Shown here: positions 20,081 through 30,928 of the stretch, in pieces
Layout: every line of letters begins with the position of its first letter
Numbering within the stretch: the stretch's first letter is position 1
Source: Stentor coeruleus
Lineage: Eukaryota > Ciliophora > Heterotrichea > Heterotrichida > Stentoridae
Direction: 5' to 3'
Assembly: GCA_001970955.1 (NCBI GenBank)
Contig: MPUH01000129.1
Coordinates: 34,771 to 98,770, forward strand
DNA length: 64,000 bases
Translations under genes and position numbers: made by a program
The notes under the pieces: model-generated
What the model was told of the DNA's origin: nothing
Databases searched by the model: none
Seen by the model: only the letters and a program-made list of their open reading frames with translations

Positions 20081-22214
20081 TTATCTTTATATTGTTATTT
20101 TTAAAACCATTAAATTCAAAACAAGTCAGCTCAGAAAAATATGAAATTTGCATAGATTATATAATAAATATATGCTTGGCTGATGTTTATAAAAAATATT
20201 AAGTGTTTGTTTAAAAAAAGAAAAATAAGTTAAGTTTAAGTATAATTTTTGTTTAGGAAAATGATTTTTAGATTGGTGATGAAAAGCTTTGTGTATAAAT
20301 GAAAGAGAGAGCACTTTGGTTTTTTTTTTGAAAAATGCGCTTGTATGAGGATAATTTGTATAAGATGTTGAGGTATGAATAGGGAAATTTAATGGGTTTT
20401 GAAAATTGTTAGGAAATAATATTAAAGATGATAGAATTAGGTGGATTAGTTGATATTATAGATTTATCGAATAGAAAGTTTAGTTATAGGGAAAAAAAAA
20501 ACTTAGTTGTATTATTAAATGTATAAAAGTTCAGATGATAATGGATAAAAGTATACTCTTTTTTGATAAGGCTAAAAAAGTGTGATAAAATTACTAAGAA
20601 TTTTTATTTCAGTATATAACACATTTTCTTATAGAACATAATTACAATACTGACTAAAATATTCATTTTCCTATATTTTTTTACCTAAACTATAACTTTT
20701 GTATAATATTTTTTTATAGTATAAAATACTAAATTCAATATGATAAATAAACATGTTCATGTGTCTGCTGCATATTTATGATAGGATCTAGTTACAAATA
20801 TATCCTGTATAAAAGCTTATAAAGAAATGAATTTTTCTGATCTGGCAAATTTTTTATTTAAGCAACAATCTTTTACTGAATAGCTTTGAAATGCAATTTT
20901 TTGCATAAAAATCATAAGTTAGCACGAATTTTTAATCAAGTAAATAGCTAAACCTTATTTTTACTCCCATTTTTATCTTACTTTCTAAGCCTAATAGTAT
21001 CTTTTATTTATAAAATTGTCACTTTGCCAGCGATAGAAGTGGTTCTAGGGATAATAAACACTAAGATCTAGATTAGATTATTTATTAATTATATATATTA
21101 AAAGCTAAATTAGAATTTCTAATAACTTAAGAATTTTATAGTTATTATTATAAGCTTTCATAAAAGTTAAGAACTAAATTTTAGATATTGTTTATAAACT
21201 ATTAAAGCCTTTAAATGTTATTGTTTATGCATTTTATAATCGAATTTCTTAGATTCGAAGGCACTAGGAAATGTTTATTGTATTATTAAAAATAATGGAT
21301 TTTTTACTTGTAATTATTAGCAGGCTTTACATCAAATAAAGATTTGGGAGTTCTTATTAAATTTTTGTTTTTTGAGCGATAAAACTATTGAAGATATGCT
21401 TGAAAAATAAAGATTATAGAAAATAATATTGAATATTTATAAATGTTGCATTTTATTTTCCTTTTTTGTAATATTTACAATGCTTAGCTAATGAAATTTA
21501 AGTACCATGAACTAATTATACGATTTTATTTTATATTACCCTAAAAACATATGAATATTTTTTTATTATATAGGATTAGAAAATTAAAACTCTTTAGATA
21601 TTTTTATAATACTTTGATATTACTGATTTAGTAAATCAGTTTAGCAAAAATGTGTATTCAATTGATATATATAAAAATTGTATATAATTTTACCATTATA
21701 GCAAGTGTTATCAATTTATATTATTATGGAAATATTTATATAACTATAAAGCATCTTAGTAAATACTATTGGGAAATTTGAGTATCTTAAAAAAAATATT
21801 TGCTAAACTTACACACTAAACACAATATAATTCATACATAAATCAAAAATATAAAAACCACCCTATCTCATCCTTTTAAAACCAAATATATTCTCTCTTA
21901 TTTTTACATAAAACTTAATACAAACTTTTATCATCCCAAAACTTTCTAAAAACAAGTTTTTATATTCTTTTATATAAAACCAATACATTTATCAACAAAA
22001 ATTATACCTTCTTAAAAAAAAAACTAATCTTTTCCATATTCATACCCAATACAATCCTCAAACCTTATCATTATATTCTTAATAAAAACTCTATACCAAA
22101 AAAGCACTAAAAATCCTAACCCAAACTTTTCATAATTCCTACTTTCCTTTATTCCCACTAACACCAATATAAAAAAAAAATACTCATTCTTACTTATCAG
22201 ATATACAAACTACA
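20081..22214. other. Long intergenic region, 2.1 kb, possible faint coding relics
   Basis: Bases 20081 to about 20600 are G-rich (5' flank of the gene at 19646). About 20600-21780 is A/T-rich; within it a short inverted repeat (TCGAAT...ATTCGA, near 21240-21260) and a stretch near 20790-20890 whose plus-strand translation (NFSDLANFLFKQQSFTE) reads like part of a kinase but is closed by stops. From about 21800 to 22210 the plus strand is C-rich/G-poor (3' flank of the coiled-coil gene). No firm gene. Confidence 0.45.
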
Positions 22215-25200
22215 TTAAAACTGTTCCGACTGATTTTCTTCTTCTTCAGTTTTCTCATCACAAATCTTCTCAATACTCTTCAAATTAAAGCACCCAATAC
22301 CCTTCCCTCCCAAATTCATCTCAAAAGCTTTGCTCCTAAAATCCTTCGTCGTTATTTCTTCAAAATTCTCAAGTATTTTCTCCACATTCAACGTCGGTTC
22401 TAATTCTCTTAACAAAATCATAACTTCTTCCTTATTAAGTTTTTCTTTCTTCCCACATTTCTCTTGTATCAAAATTTCTAATTCTTTTAATCTTCTAATC
22501 CTCATTGCCGTATATCCTTCAATAAGTGCATTAAGAAACTGTAATTGATCAACCATATATTTCTGATGTCTATCAAAATAGCTTTTCAAATCAAAAAGAT
22601 TCATAAACTCTTCAGCAGTCATTTCCTCAGTAGAATTCGCATTAAAAAGTTCAGATAAATCAGCCATACTAACAAAAGTGTTATGTTTTTTACTTAGTCC
22701 TTCAACAAAATCATTTTCTGATATTGATACATCTTTTGTTAGAGTTTCATAGAATTGTTCTGTAGATATAGATTTTGTATATAAATAATATTGGATACAA
22801 GTTAATGACCATACTATACTAAGCATTCCTTCTGGTCTCATATGCTTTAAGACTACTTCTCCTGTTAACATATCAGAATTAAAGAGTTTTCTAACAGTTT
22901 TAAGGATTTCAGTAACTTGCATTTTATCAACTTTCTTTTGTGAAGACTCTGGGATGACTTGTTTGCTTATAAAAACATTGAAATAATAACGCATTTTTAT
23001 AAGGTAAAGACTAAGTTTATAAGAGACAGGATTTGGGTCAAAAACTTGGAAAAGACGTGAATAAAGACGGATTCTGGTATCGTTGAGGTTTTCACGGAAG
23101 GTATTGAGGATTTCACTAACTTTTTTTTCAACTGTTACTCGTGAATCATTCATAAGCCAGGATATCATATAATCAGACATTGATATTGGGTTTCTACCTT
23201 TACTTAAACTTTCCATATCACTTTTATATTTATCTCCAAGGATTTTTTCTATAGTTTTTATCAAAGAAGGTACACGAAGAGTTTGTTTATTTTTCGGGTT
23301 GTATTTTTTAAGTAATGGGTTATTTTTCAAACAAAGCTTATTTTCTTCTTCCAAACTACTGGAAATCCCTAATGATTCCAAACTTGCTTCTGAAAAATCA
23401 AATGAATAGCTTTGTCTACGTTCTATTGCATCCCCAACAGAATCAGGAGTTTCAAATAAAAAACAATCTTTCCTATACTTACTCAATATTTCATAGCCTT
23501 TATCATTTAATCCTTCAATCTTAAAACATACTTCACTTAATTTTCTAATGTTTTCTTCTATATTCTTCTGTGTAATTGCTGAGTTTTTAGAAAAAACCTC
23601 GTTTATTTCACTGATACTCTCAGCGTTTTCTGTAATAAACCGACTTGCAGGGACTATAAACTCATTGCGGACTTCAATCATTTTATGTATTTTAGCATTT
23701 TCTTGAAGCAAATCTGAGTTTTCTGTATTATAAGCTTGAATAAGGTTCTCAAAAGTACTCGTCATTTGAAAACTATCTTTACGTAAATGCCCTTCCATAG
23801 AAGTTTTAAGGTATTCCAGTTCAATTGTACAGGATTTTACAGACTCATTAAGTAAATCTCTAAGGGCTTTATTTTGCTCTTTAAGTTCTTTGACTATAAT
23901 ACTGTGAGTTAAAAGTTTAGCTTTAGTTTTTACTTTATAAGCTAATAAGCTTTTAATTTTCTCATTTATTTGGTCTTGGAATTCAATGAGTATTTTAGAA
24001 ATAGTTTCATTCATAAACTCATTGACCTGTTCTTTAAAAGCTAAAATCTCGAATTTTGCCGTATCCTGTATTTTCTTCATACAACTATGCGCCCTTAAAT
24101 GTATTCCTTTAGCTTTCCTAGACAAATCTAAAGCTTTTTGCTCTTTGATTTCACAGTTTTTCCTCATGTTTTCTATATTTTCATAACAACTAGCCTTTAT
24201 TTTCGCTTCTATTTGTGAATATTTGTTTTCTAAATCCATTATCATACTTGTACTAAGCCAATCTTTTAAGCTTCTAAACATATAAGCATAATATTCCTTT
24301 TCTTTTATAAGAACGCTTTTATATGCTTTAACTTTCCTTAAAACCCTTTGAACTTTTATAGACAATTGTTTTTTATATGTATTTTCTCGACGAAGATACT
24401 CAGAATTTACTCTACAAACATTATCGTATTTCTCAAAAAGCTCAGAATTAGCTTTTTCTAGTTCCCTTTTAACTTCTTCTAATTGTAAAACATGGATTTC
24501 TAAACAGTCATGTTTTTCTAAAGAATTTTGTGTGGATTGTTTGACTATTTTAAGCTGTTCGATAAGTTCTTCTTTGAGTGAAGCAACATCTTTGTAGAGA
24601 AGAGAGAGTTCTAAAGCGCATTTGTGTAGGGATTGTTTGATTTGAGGGATTTTCCTTAGTTTTTTTTGTTTTTCAATAAGCAAAGTTTTATTAAGACTCA
24701 ATTCAGCTTCGGTTTTTGCTATGATTTCATGATTTTGCCTTATGGTTTCTAAAGCATTTTCTAGTTCTAAAGACTTTTTTTCAGCTAACTGTTGTTTTTG
24801 GGCTAATTCTGATGATTTTTTTTCCATATCCTCTTCTACAACATAAAGTTTGGCTTGTACTGATGCAAGTTCCCCTTTTGTAGCTTCTAAAGCTAACTGT
24901 ATAATAGTTAAATTCTCACTCAAAACTTTTTCTTGATCTTTAGAATCAGATAAAACTTTACCTTTTCCTGTCAGTTCCTGCTCAAGTTGTTTATTCTTAG
25001 AATTCTGTTTTTCTAAATCATTTTGAGTTTTTTCTAAGCTTTCTTTAAACTTTATAAGTTTAGATTCAGAAGACATATTTTTAGCTTGGACTTTAGCTAA
25101 AGTTTCTTTTGTTGCTTGTAAATCGCTTTCTGCTTGTTTTAAACCTTCTTTAGCTTGATTAAGATTTTCTTGAGTCTCATCTAAATCTTCACGTGTACTT

Positions 25201-27455
25201 GTTAATTCTTCTTCTAAATCTTTGATTTTTCCTTCTTGTTCTGCTAAAGATTGGCTCATTTTTTCTTCTAAATCCTTTTGTTGAAGGATTTTTATATGGT
25301 TTTGTTTAAGTTCCTGATCTTTAGATTCTAAGTTTTCTGTGAGGTTTTTAATTGTCAAATCTTTATCTTGCAATGATTTCGCCATATCTTTTTTAACCCC
25401 TTCGTTTATTATAACAAACCCTTTAAGACTTTCTTGAACCTGTTTTATCATATAAGCAAAAGCATTTTTTTCTTGATCCCATTCAAGTTTCTTAAGTGTG
25501 TTTGTCTTATGCGCTTTTCCTATATAGTCCATTAAAGCTTTTAATAGTTTTTCATATCTCCACCTTAGGTTTTCTATATCTTTTTTCCCTAATAAAATAA
25601 ACTCATTATATTCCTTTTTGATTTTATTACACTGTTCTTGAACTTCTACAATTTTTTGACAAAACATTAATTTGTCTTTAGAAATTTTCATAATTTCATC
25701 TTTAAGCTCTTTTAGATTATTCTTTATAAACAAATTCCCATCATTCAGCCATTTTTTCAAAGAATTTTTACAATTAAGGGCTTTAGCGTAATCTAATAAA
25801 GTATTGCGATATTTTATTAATAAATCTTGACAAAAACTCTGAAGGTTGTTTATAGTAAAAATCTTAACATCTGTAACTTCTGATTCTAAAAGTAAAGCTT
25901 TTTTACGTAAAGGTGTTAAATAAAAATTAAGTAGTTTTTGTAAACTTTGAGTATTTATTAAGCTTTTAAGGTAGGAGAAAAGCTTTGGGTAATCTTGTGT
26001 TACAATTTTTTTTAATGCTTGTTGTTCATTAGATAATAATAATATTGTTGATTGAATTTTACTTAAAGGTTGGAAGATTTTGTTTTTAAAATTTGCTAAT
26101 GAAACTTTGTGGGTGTTAATAGAATTTATAGTATTTTTTGTATCTTTATTAAAAGCATTTTTAAGATCTTCGATTTGGCTTTTGAGTTTTTGGGCTTGGT
26201 TAAAAGTATCAAGTTTCTTATCAACATGGATTTTTGTATTGATTATAAGATTATTCATATACTCCTGCATAGTTTTTAACTCTGTTTTTATTTCCCCTTT
26301 GAATACTTCTAAACCTTTCTTGATGTTTCTAACTTCAATCTGCTTATCATAAAGTTTTTTCACAACTTTGCCCTGAGTGTCTTTAAACCCTTTTACTGTA
26401 TCTCCAATAAAAGCATTATAATCTTTCTTTAGCCCTTCAAAACTTATCCTCAAATCCAAAGTTTTTTGCCCAGTTTCTTTAATCTGACCTTTTTTCTCAT
26501 TTTGATATTTAACAATTTGCCTCATAACCTGATAACAAGATGGTTCATCAACATTTTCTTGGCCAATAAAGCAACTCCAAGTGCTAAACATCTCGAATTC
26601 TACACAGTGTCTAAGTTTTTTTACATCATTTTGTAAGAGTTTGTTTTTTCTATAAACATCTTCAAGCCTTTCTGCATAGAATTTTCTTAGATTTTTTAGT
26701 TCTAGGTTTTTTTTACATAACTCATCGGCTAATTGTTTTATATGTGTTTCATAACTCATTTGTGCTTTTGATGTTACTATTGGTTCATCTCCAACAAAAG
26801 ACATACCTTCCATTTTCATGATAAGATGGTACATTTCTTGTATCTTAGTTCTTGTTGTATCGTTAGACTGTTGGATTTCTACACCTTGGTCTACAAGCTT
26901 CATAGCTGTTTCTTTGTTTGCGCACTGGGCTACTGTATGGGTTTCAACTTCTAAGAGGATGTCTTTGAAATAGTTTAGGATTTCGTTTGAGTCTAAGCTT
27001 AGATCAATGAGCTTTTCCCGCAATATCTCCATTGCGGACAAACACTCAAGTTTGCCCTGAGGTGTTAGATTAGTAAAGTCTACATTGACAACCTCAAGTG
27101 CTTTTGCTAGTTTACGAGGCATGCTTCCCATCTTGACACTCATAATCCTCAAATTATTCCTACTCAAATCTAATATAGTATCAAGCTTGTCAAGGTCTTC
27201 AATTCCTGTAATCTCATCACTTATCATCAAAGGTTTACTTTTTAAAGTGTCTCTAGATACATTTTCAAGACCGTCTTTAAGTTCTTTTAACTTAGTCTCA
27301 CGGACTTGGATTAACCGACTCAATCTTTGGTTTTCTTGAAAAGAATTGAGAATGGGCTTCCAAGAAGAATTCGCTGATAGCTGTGAAGAAAAGCTTGAAA
27401 AAAAAGAACGGGAATGGTTGCTTACATCAAAGGATATAGATTCTGAGTTTTCCAT
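22215..27455 (-). CDS. Giant coiled-coil protein
   Basis: 1746 residues with no stop or intron needed. After a Ser-rich start (MENSESISFDVSNHSRSFF), almost all of residues 50-1300 is predicted coiled coil from Leu/Lys/Glu/Gln heptads, most regular around 690-950 (LEKTQNDLEKQNSKNKQLEQ type). The last 350 residues are more globular and helical, with an EF-hand-like or DUF-type region (MADLSELFNANSTEEMTAEE, then LNKEEVMILLREL) but no clear calcium loop. Proteins of this design serve as fibres of the cortex, basal body or intraciliary structures; which one cannot be read from sequence. Confidence 0.85.
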   Translation of the reverse strand: MENSESISFDVSNHSRSFFSSFSSQLSANSSWKPILNSFQENQRLSRLIQVRETKLKELKDGLENVSRDTLKSKPLMISDEITGIEDLDKLDTILDLSRNNLRIMSVKMGSMPRKLAKALEVVNVDFTNLTPQGKLECLSAMEILREKLIDLSLDSNEILNYFKDILLEVETHTVAQCANKETAMKLVDQGVEIQQSNDTTRTKIQEMYHLIMKMEGMSFVGDEPIVTSKAQMSYETHIKQLADELCKKNLELKNLRKFYAERLEDVYRKNKLLQNDVKKLRHCVEFEMFSTWSCFIGQENVDEPSCYQVMRQIVKYQNEKKGQIKETGQKTLDLRISFEGLKKDYNAFIGDTVKGFKDTQGKVVKKLYDKQIEVRNIKKGLEVFKGEIKTELKTMQEYMNNLIINTKIHVDKKLDTFNQAQKLKSQIEDLKNAFNKDTKNTINSINTHKVSLANFKNKIFQPLSKIQSTILLLSNEQQALKKIVTQDYPKLFSYLKSLINTQSLQKLLNFYLTPLRKKALLLESEVTDVKIFTINNLQSFCQDLLIKYRNTLLDYAKALNCKNSLKKWLNDGNLFIKNNLKELKDEIMKISKDKLMFCQKIVEVQEQCNKIKKEYNEFILLGKKDIENLRWRYEKLLKALMDYIGKAHKTNTLKKLEWDQEKNAFAYMIKQVQESLKGFVIINEGVKKDMAKSLQDKDLTIKNLTENLESKDQELKQNHIKILQQKDLEEKMSQSLAEQEGKIKDLEEELTSTREDLDETQENLNQAKEGLKQAESDLQATKETLAKVQAKNMSSESKLIKFKESLEKTQNDLEKQNSKNKQLEQELTGKGKVLSDSKDQEKVLSENLTIIQLALEATKGELASVQAKLYVVEEDMEKKSSELAQKQQLAEKKSLELENALETIRQNHEIIAKTEAELSLNKTLLIEKQKKLRKIPQIKQSLHKCALELSLLYKDVASLKEELIEQLKIVKQSTQNSLEKHDCLEIHVLQLEEVKRELEKANSELFEKYDNVCRVNSEYLRRENTYKKQLSIKVQRVLRKVKAYKSVLIKEKEYYAYMFRSLKDWLSTSMIMDLENKYSQIEAKIKASCYENIENMRKNCEIKEQKALDLSRKAKGIHLRAHSCMKKIQDTAKFEILAFKEQVNEFMNETISKILIEFQDQINEKIKSLLAYKVKTKAKLLTHSIIVKELKEQNKALRDLLNESVKSCTIELEYLKTSMEGHLRKDSFQMTSTFENLIQAYNTENSDLLQENAKIHKMIEVRNEFIVPASRFITENAESISEINEVFSKNSAITQKNIEENIRKLSEVCFKIEGLNDKGYEILSKYRKDCFLFETPDSVGDAIERRQSYSFDFSEASLESLGISSSLEEENKLCLKNNPLLKKYNPKNKQTLRVPSLIKTIEKILGDKYKSDMESLSKGRNPISMSDYMISWLMNDSRVTVEKKVSEILNTFRENLNDTRIRLYSRLFQVFDPNPVSYKLSLYLIKMRYYFNVFISKQVIPESSQKKVDKMQVTEILKTVRKLFNSDMLTGEVVLKHMRPEGMLSIVWSLTCIQYYLYTKSISTEQFYETLTKDVSISENDFVEGLSKKHNTFVSMADLSELFNANSTEEMTAEEFMNLFDLKSYFDRHQKYMVDQLQFLNALIEGYTAMRIRRLKELEILIQEKCGKKEKLNKEEVMILLRELEPTLNVEKILENFEEITTKDFRSKAFEMNLGGKGIGCFNLKSIEKICDEKTEEEENQSEQF

Positions 27456-28038
27456 TTTATTTTTTTCTGTTATAAGATTTTGAAAATCTAAGACATTTTT
27501 TACATGATTTTGCCTAGGATTAGCGAATGAAAAGTCCTGGATAAGAGAAATTTTATAGTGTAAATAGAGGGAAAAGAACCTGGAAGTGGTTTTTGGAGGG
27601 AAATATGGTGGGGTTGATAAAAAAAGGGACTGGATTAGGATAAGAGAGAAAAGAGTATTAGAAGAGCAATGATTAGAATAGATTTTAGAATATGTTAAAT
27701 GTAAGGATATTATTTTTTGTATTGAGTTTTTGAGTAGATTTTATTAGAAGACTTAGATGATGAAAGTGTAATGATGATTTTTTTTTTTTTTATGTTTTTT
27801 ATAGTGAATAAAGTGGATGTTTTTTTTTGGAGAATGGGTGTTTGTAAGTTATGGAGGAGATGTTGATAAGGGTATGGATTTTATGATAAAATATTGGATG
27901 ATTATGGAATTTTTGTATTAGAAATATAAAGAGAATATGAATATTATTAGAGTATTTAGGGTAAATAATATTAGAGATTAGAGTATTTAGGGAGTTTTTC
28001 ATTATGCTTTTATCAAATTGATTTTTGCAGTAATATAA
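27456..28038. other. Intergenic region with a short direct repeat
   Basis: 583 bp, G-rich/C-poor almost throughout, as expected for the 5' flank of the minus-strand coiled-coil gene. A 16-bp direct repeat (ATTAGAGTATTTAGGG) occurs near 27946-27961 and 27977-27992. A run of 14 T lies at about 27779-27792. Confidence 0.5.
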
Positions 28039-28245
28039 ATGTCACTTTTTACGTCACTACAACTAATCAAAGATGTAAGTCACAGTATATCCCCGAGAAA
28101 TCATGGACATGAAGCTGCACAAGACTTAATTTCTTCAATACACTTCCATTCACCAAAAGCAATCAGCCAAGAAATACCGTCATTCAACTTTAAACCTATG
28201 AAAACACGCTTGCAATTGTCGAAGAGCCATAAAAGCATAGTATGA
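28039..28245 (+). CDS. Possible small protein, 68 residues
   Basis: ATG at 28039 to TGA; product polar, His/Ser-rich (SIHFHSPKAISQ), with no family match. DNA after about 28320 is G-rich, as in 3' flanks of plus genes, which favours it. The immediate 5' flank is not C-rich, which counts against it. Base composition is less AT-rich than the surroundings. Could be a real small gene or an open frame by chance. Confidence 0.45.
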   Translation: MSLFTSLQLIKDVSHSISPRNHGHEAAQDLISSIHFHSPKAISQEIPSFNFKPMKTRLQLSKSHKSIV

Positions 28246-29020
28246 AAACACTAACAAAATAATTAACTATTTACTAACATTAAAGCTTAGGAACTTATTT
28301 TATATAAGAAAACTATAGTATTTTGTTTAGATCGATGCGATTTATCAGAGGTTGTTTGATTTAAGGGCCTGTCCATTGGTAAAAATGATCAGAAAATGGA
28401 TGAAAATAACAAATAATGTTTAAGAAGAGAGAATTGATGGTGATTAAGATTTTAGTATGATGATAATAATAAATATTTGATAACAGTATTTTCTTAGAAT
28501 GCAAATTATTATTGATTTTTTGGTTGAAAAAAAATATTAGTTTATATGGGTTTTATAAAGGCTTTTTGTTAATTATTAGATGTTTTGATGGTTTTGATGA
28601 TTTTTTGTGCTTATGAAAAGGATTATGCTTTAAAAAACTTTAAATTGTCTAGTCAATTTTATATCATCATTTTATATTTGTCACTATGATAATTTTAACT
28701 AAAAGATCATATCAGAACTAAAAATTTCAAAATATTAACATCAAATCTTATACACTTTACTATAAAAAAGTATATTTCTATAATTCTCTTTCAACAAAAA
28801 ATTATCTAATCTTAATTTTTCACATCCCAAAAAAAACTTCTCTAATATTTCTCCATAAAAAGTCTCTCATCAAGCAAAAATTCCAATCTATTCTCTAATA
28901 TTTCTCCATAAAAAGTCTCTCATCAAGCAAAAATTCCAATCTATTCTCTTTATTCTCCCCATTTCTAATCTTAAACACCAAAATCTTAATCATATTAAAA
29001 GCTAACTCAAAAATAATATT
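28246..29020. other. Intergenic region with tandem repeat
   Basis: G-rich from about 28320 to 28620, then C-rich/G-poor from about 28680 up to the next plus-strand start at 29021, as expected for a 5' flank. It holds the 53-bp tandem duplication annotated separately. No other gene seen. Confidence 0.5.
28838..28949. repeat. 53-bp tandem duplication upstream of a membrane-protein gene
   Basis: Two exact copies of a 53-bp unit (28838-28890, 28891-28943) plus the first 6 bp of a third. The unit is C/A-rich and lies 72 bp upstream of the ATG at 29021. Exact identity means a recent duplication or an assembly duplication; unlike the other duplicated spots there is no N here. Confidence 0.85.
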
Positions 29021-29705
29021 ATGGAACTAAATGAAAAATGCAAGCCAATGCTAATTTCAGGTACTGTGGCTGGAGTATTCGGACTGGCAATCAGCTTTAT
29101 CGTGAACTCAACTCTCGCAGAAATCAGCGCAAGTTCATTCTTTTCTACAGTAAAAATTAACATAGTATTTCGGACTTTTATTCATCATCTTAGGTGGGGT
29201 TATTTTCTGTAGAGTTCAAAGTCAGACAGTGGCCGATTCCCGTAAAAAATACTTTCTTACTTTTGGTTTCCTTATCATATTATCTGGAATAATGTGTTTC
29301 ATACTAGAAGAAAATTGGTTTATAGGAATGCACCCATCTTTGAAAATCCCTTTATATGGGATTTTGGGTATTTCTGTATCTTATGCTTTAACTTTTGCTG
29401 TTGTGGACCTGATTAATTATACTTTTTCATATTTTGACTTATATAAAAGTATTGTAATAGAAAATACAGAACAAATTATTGCTGTTATAAGCTTTTCAGC
29501 TCTAATGGGTTTAATATTTGGGGTGATTTATGGAATTGTGGATTATGAGGATAGTGTGGTTTATCATCATAAGCTAAATTTAATGAAAGAAGAAATGTAT
29601 TGCTATCCTATCGGTATTTGTATTGGCATAATGTGTGGAATTGTTAATGAATATTTACGAAAGAGTTATATGAAGAGAATGGAAGGTTTTGATGACGAGA
29701 TATAA
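29021..29705 (+). CDS. Multi-pass membrane protein, spliced
   Basis: Two exons, 29021-29149 and 29166-29705, joined across a 16-nt intron (29150-29165) that would otherwise shift the frame. The spliced product is 222 residues. The join restores continuous hydrophobic sequence: ISASSFFST from exon 1 runs into YFGLLFIILGGVIF of exon 2. About five to six membrane spans are visible: near residues 10-30, 43-60, 70-90, 103-125, 145-165 and 190-207. The C-terminus is charged. I recognise no family. The intergenic C-rich stretch upstream fits a plus-strand 5' flank. Confidence 0.75.
29150..29165 (+). other. 16-nt intron
   Basis: GTAAAAATTAACATAG. Its removal restores the frame of a membrane protein that is otherwise split into two overlapping halves. 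Confidence 0.8.
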
Positions 29706-29749
29706 TATATGAGTTAAATGGTGAAAATGGTTATAATATTTTATTTGAA

Positions 29750-29815
29750 AATTAGATGATGACTTTTTTAGTCTCTGTCAATGATGACAAACTTTCGCTC
29801 CTATCTGAATGTTTA
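29750..29815 (+). ncRNA. Box C/D snoRNA guiding large-subunit rRNA 2'-O-methylation
   Basis: All four boxes are in order: C (ATGATGA, 29756-29762), D' (CTGT, 29775-29778, one change from CTGA), C' (ATGATGA, 29781-29787) and D (CTGA, 29805-29808). The 13 nt next to D (CTTTCGCTCCTAT, 29792-29804) pair with the conserved 25S/28S rRNA segment AUAGGGGCGAAAG with one G-U pair. The 7 nt next to D' (TTAGTCT) pair with AGACUAA, which directly follows that segment in the rRNA. By the box-D-plus-5 rule the D guide would select the second G of AUAGG. It lies about 50 bp after a protein-gene stop on the same strand. The terminal stem is weak, and the rRNA sequence is recalled rather than present in the window. 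Confidence 0.82.
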
Positions 29816-30541
29816 TAGATAATTACTAGGATTTTAATAGAGAATTTTTAGGAGTTTTGGTTTAGGGAAATGATCTTGAGTTTAAGAGTGGGAAGATTAT
29901 TTTGAGTTTTAGGATTTATGAGATTAACTGATTTTGATGAATTAGGTTTGGTGATGATGATTGTTAAAGGGTTTTTGATGTTTTGGTTAAGATTTAGGGT
30001 TTTTGTATGGTTGGGATTGCCAAGAGACTAGGGAGATTTTTTTTGGATTTTTAGGATTTTTTTTTTTAGATGAAGATTGGGTTTGGTGTATTAGAGAATT
30101 GGAGGATAAGCTAAGAAAAAAGGTAGGAAAATTTTGGAAACAAGTCTAGATTTTTCAAGATGAGATTTTACTTGAATTTTTTACTAGGGTATTTCTTTTG
30201 AAAATATAAAAGTGCTTATTTTTATATAAAAATAGTAGTTTGCAATAAATTTACTTAAGGTGTCAATGCTTTCTTATGTTTATATTATTTTGAAGCATTT
30301 AGAGAGAATGGATTTATTTTTATTATATTTCAAACTATTAGCTATAGAATCAATAAAATTCAACTTTAAGTTACCGCTAATGATACTTTTGTATCAAACC
30401 TTTACGAAAACTATAAGCAAACATTCAATAATTACACATAATTCATAGTAAATTAAAAGGTGAAAATACTGTTTATAATATTATATAGTTAGAATAGAAA
30501 CCCTAATTCTTATTGAAAACTGTGGGAAGTATAATATAAAT
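29816..30541. other. Intergenic region, 0.7 kb
   Basis: Strongly G-rich and C-poor up to about 30130, the pattern of a 3' flank of plus-strand genes. From about 30186 to 30330 it resembles 39817-39960 (see repeat entry). The rest is A/T-rich, leading to the start at 30542. Confidence 0.5.
30186..30330 (+). repeat. Dispersed similarity, copy 1
   Basis: Shares with 39817-39960 the ordered blocks AGTGCTTATTTT, a conserved AT-rich spacer, CAATATTTTC/CAATGCTTTC and ATGCTTATATT/ATGTTTATATT. By eye the match is about 65-70% over some 130 bp. Each copy lies upstream of an ATG followed by a similar start (MDEDSW here, MEDNW there). Confidence 0.35.
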
Positions 30542-30928
30542 ATGGATGAAGACAGCTGGGATTTTTTTTGTAATAATAGTCCAAAATTAGTAATGAAGCA
30601 AAAACCAAAGACCCCTACAGAATTGTCAAGCAATAACAAAAACATCGATGTGCCAAAGCTTCTTTTTAACAACCCCTCGAATTCTAAATTCCTACTTAAA
30701 GCAGAAATAATCAAAAATAGCTTTAGGTCGATATACCGTGATAAAACCCCAACACCAACTATAAGTAAAAACGAAAGTAAGCAAACAATCAAGCCAGTTT
30801 ATAAATTAGCTCCAAGTTTTTATAAGGATACAAGTAAAATAAAACTATCTCCACTAAGATCGACTAAACTTCTTGGATGTAACCTTAAAAAAAACCTAAT
30901 AAGAGCTTTAAAAAAACCTGAGAAATAA
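30542..30928 (+). CDS. Small basic hypothetical protein
   Basis: 128 residues, starting MDEDSWDFFCNNSPK. It is rich in Lys, Ser and Thr with SP/TP sites (KTPTEL, KTPTPT), probably disordered and phosphorylated. I recognise no family. The ATG follows a TATA-like stretch. The start resembles a short open frame at 39974, suggesting an ancient duplication of this locus. Real, but function unknown. Confidence 0.55.
   Translation: MDEDSWDFFCNNSPKLVMKQKPKTPTELSSNNKNIDVPKLLFNNPSNSKFLLKAEIIKNSFRSIYRDKTPTPTISKNESKQTIKPVYKLAPSFYKDTSKIKLSPLRSTKLLGCNLKKNLIRALKKPEK

Noticed and set aside
27754-27780. Second box C/D snoRNA (ATGATGA twice near 27754-27777)
   Set aside because: No CTGA box within 120 nt downstream and no rRNA complementarity noticed.
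27799-28002. 67-codon open frame on the minus strand
   Set aside because: The same flank composition with His/Ile/Asn runs; lies within the 5' flank of the coiled-coil gene.
30260-30448. 62-codon open frame on the plus strand
   Set aside because: Overlaps the dispersed similarity, is A/T-driven in composition and shows no family features.
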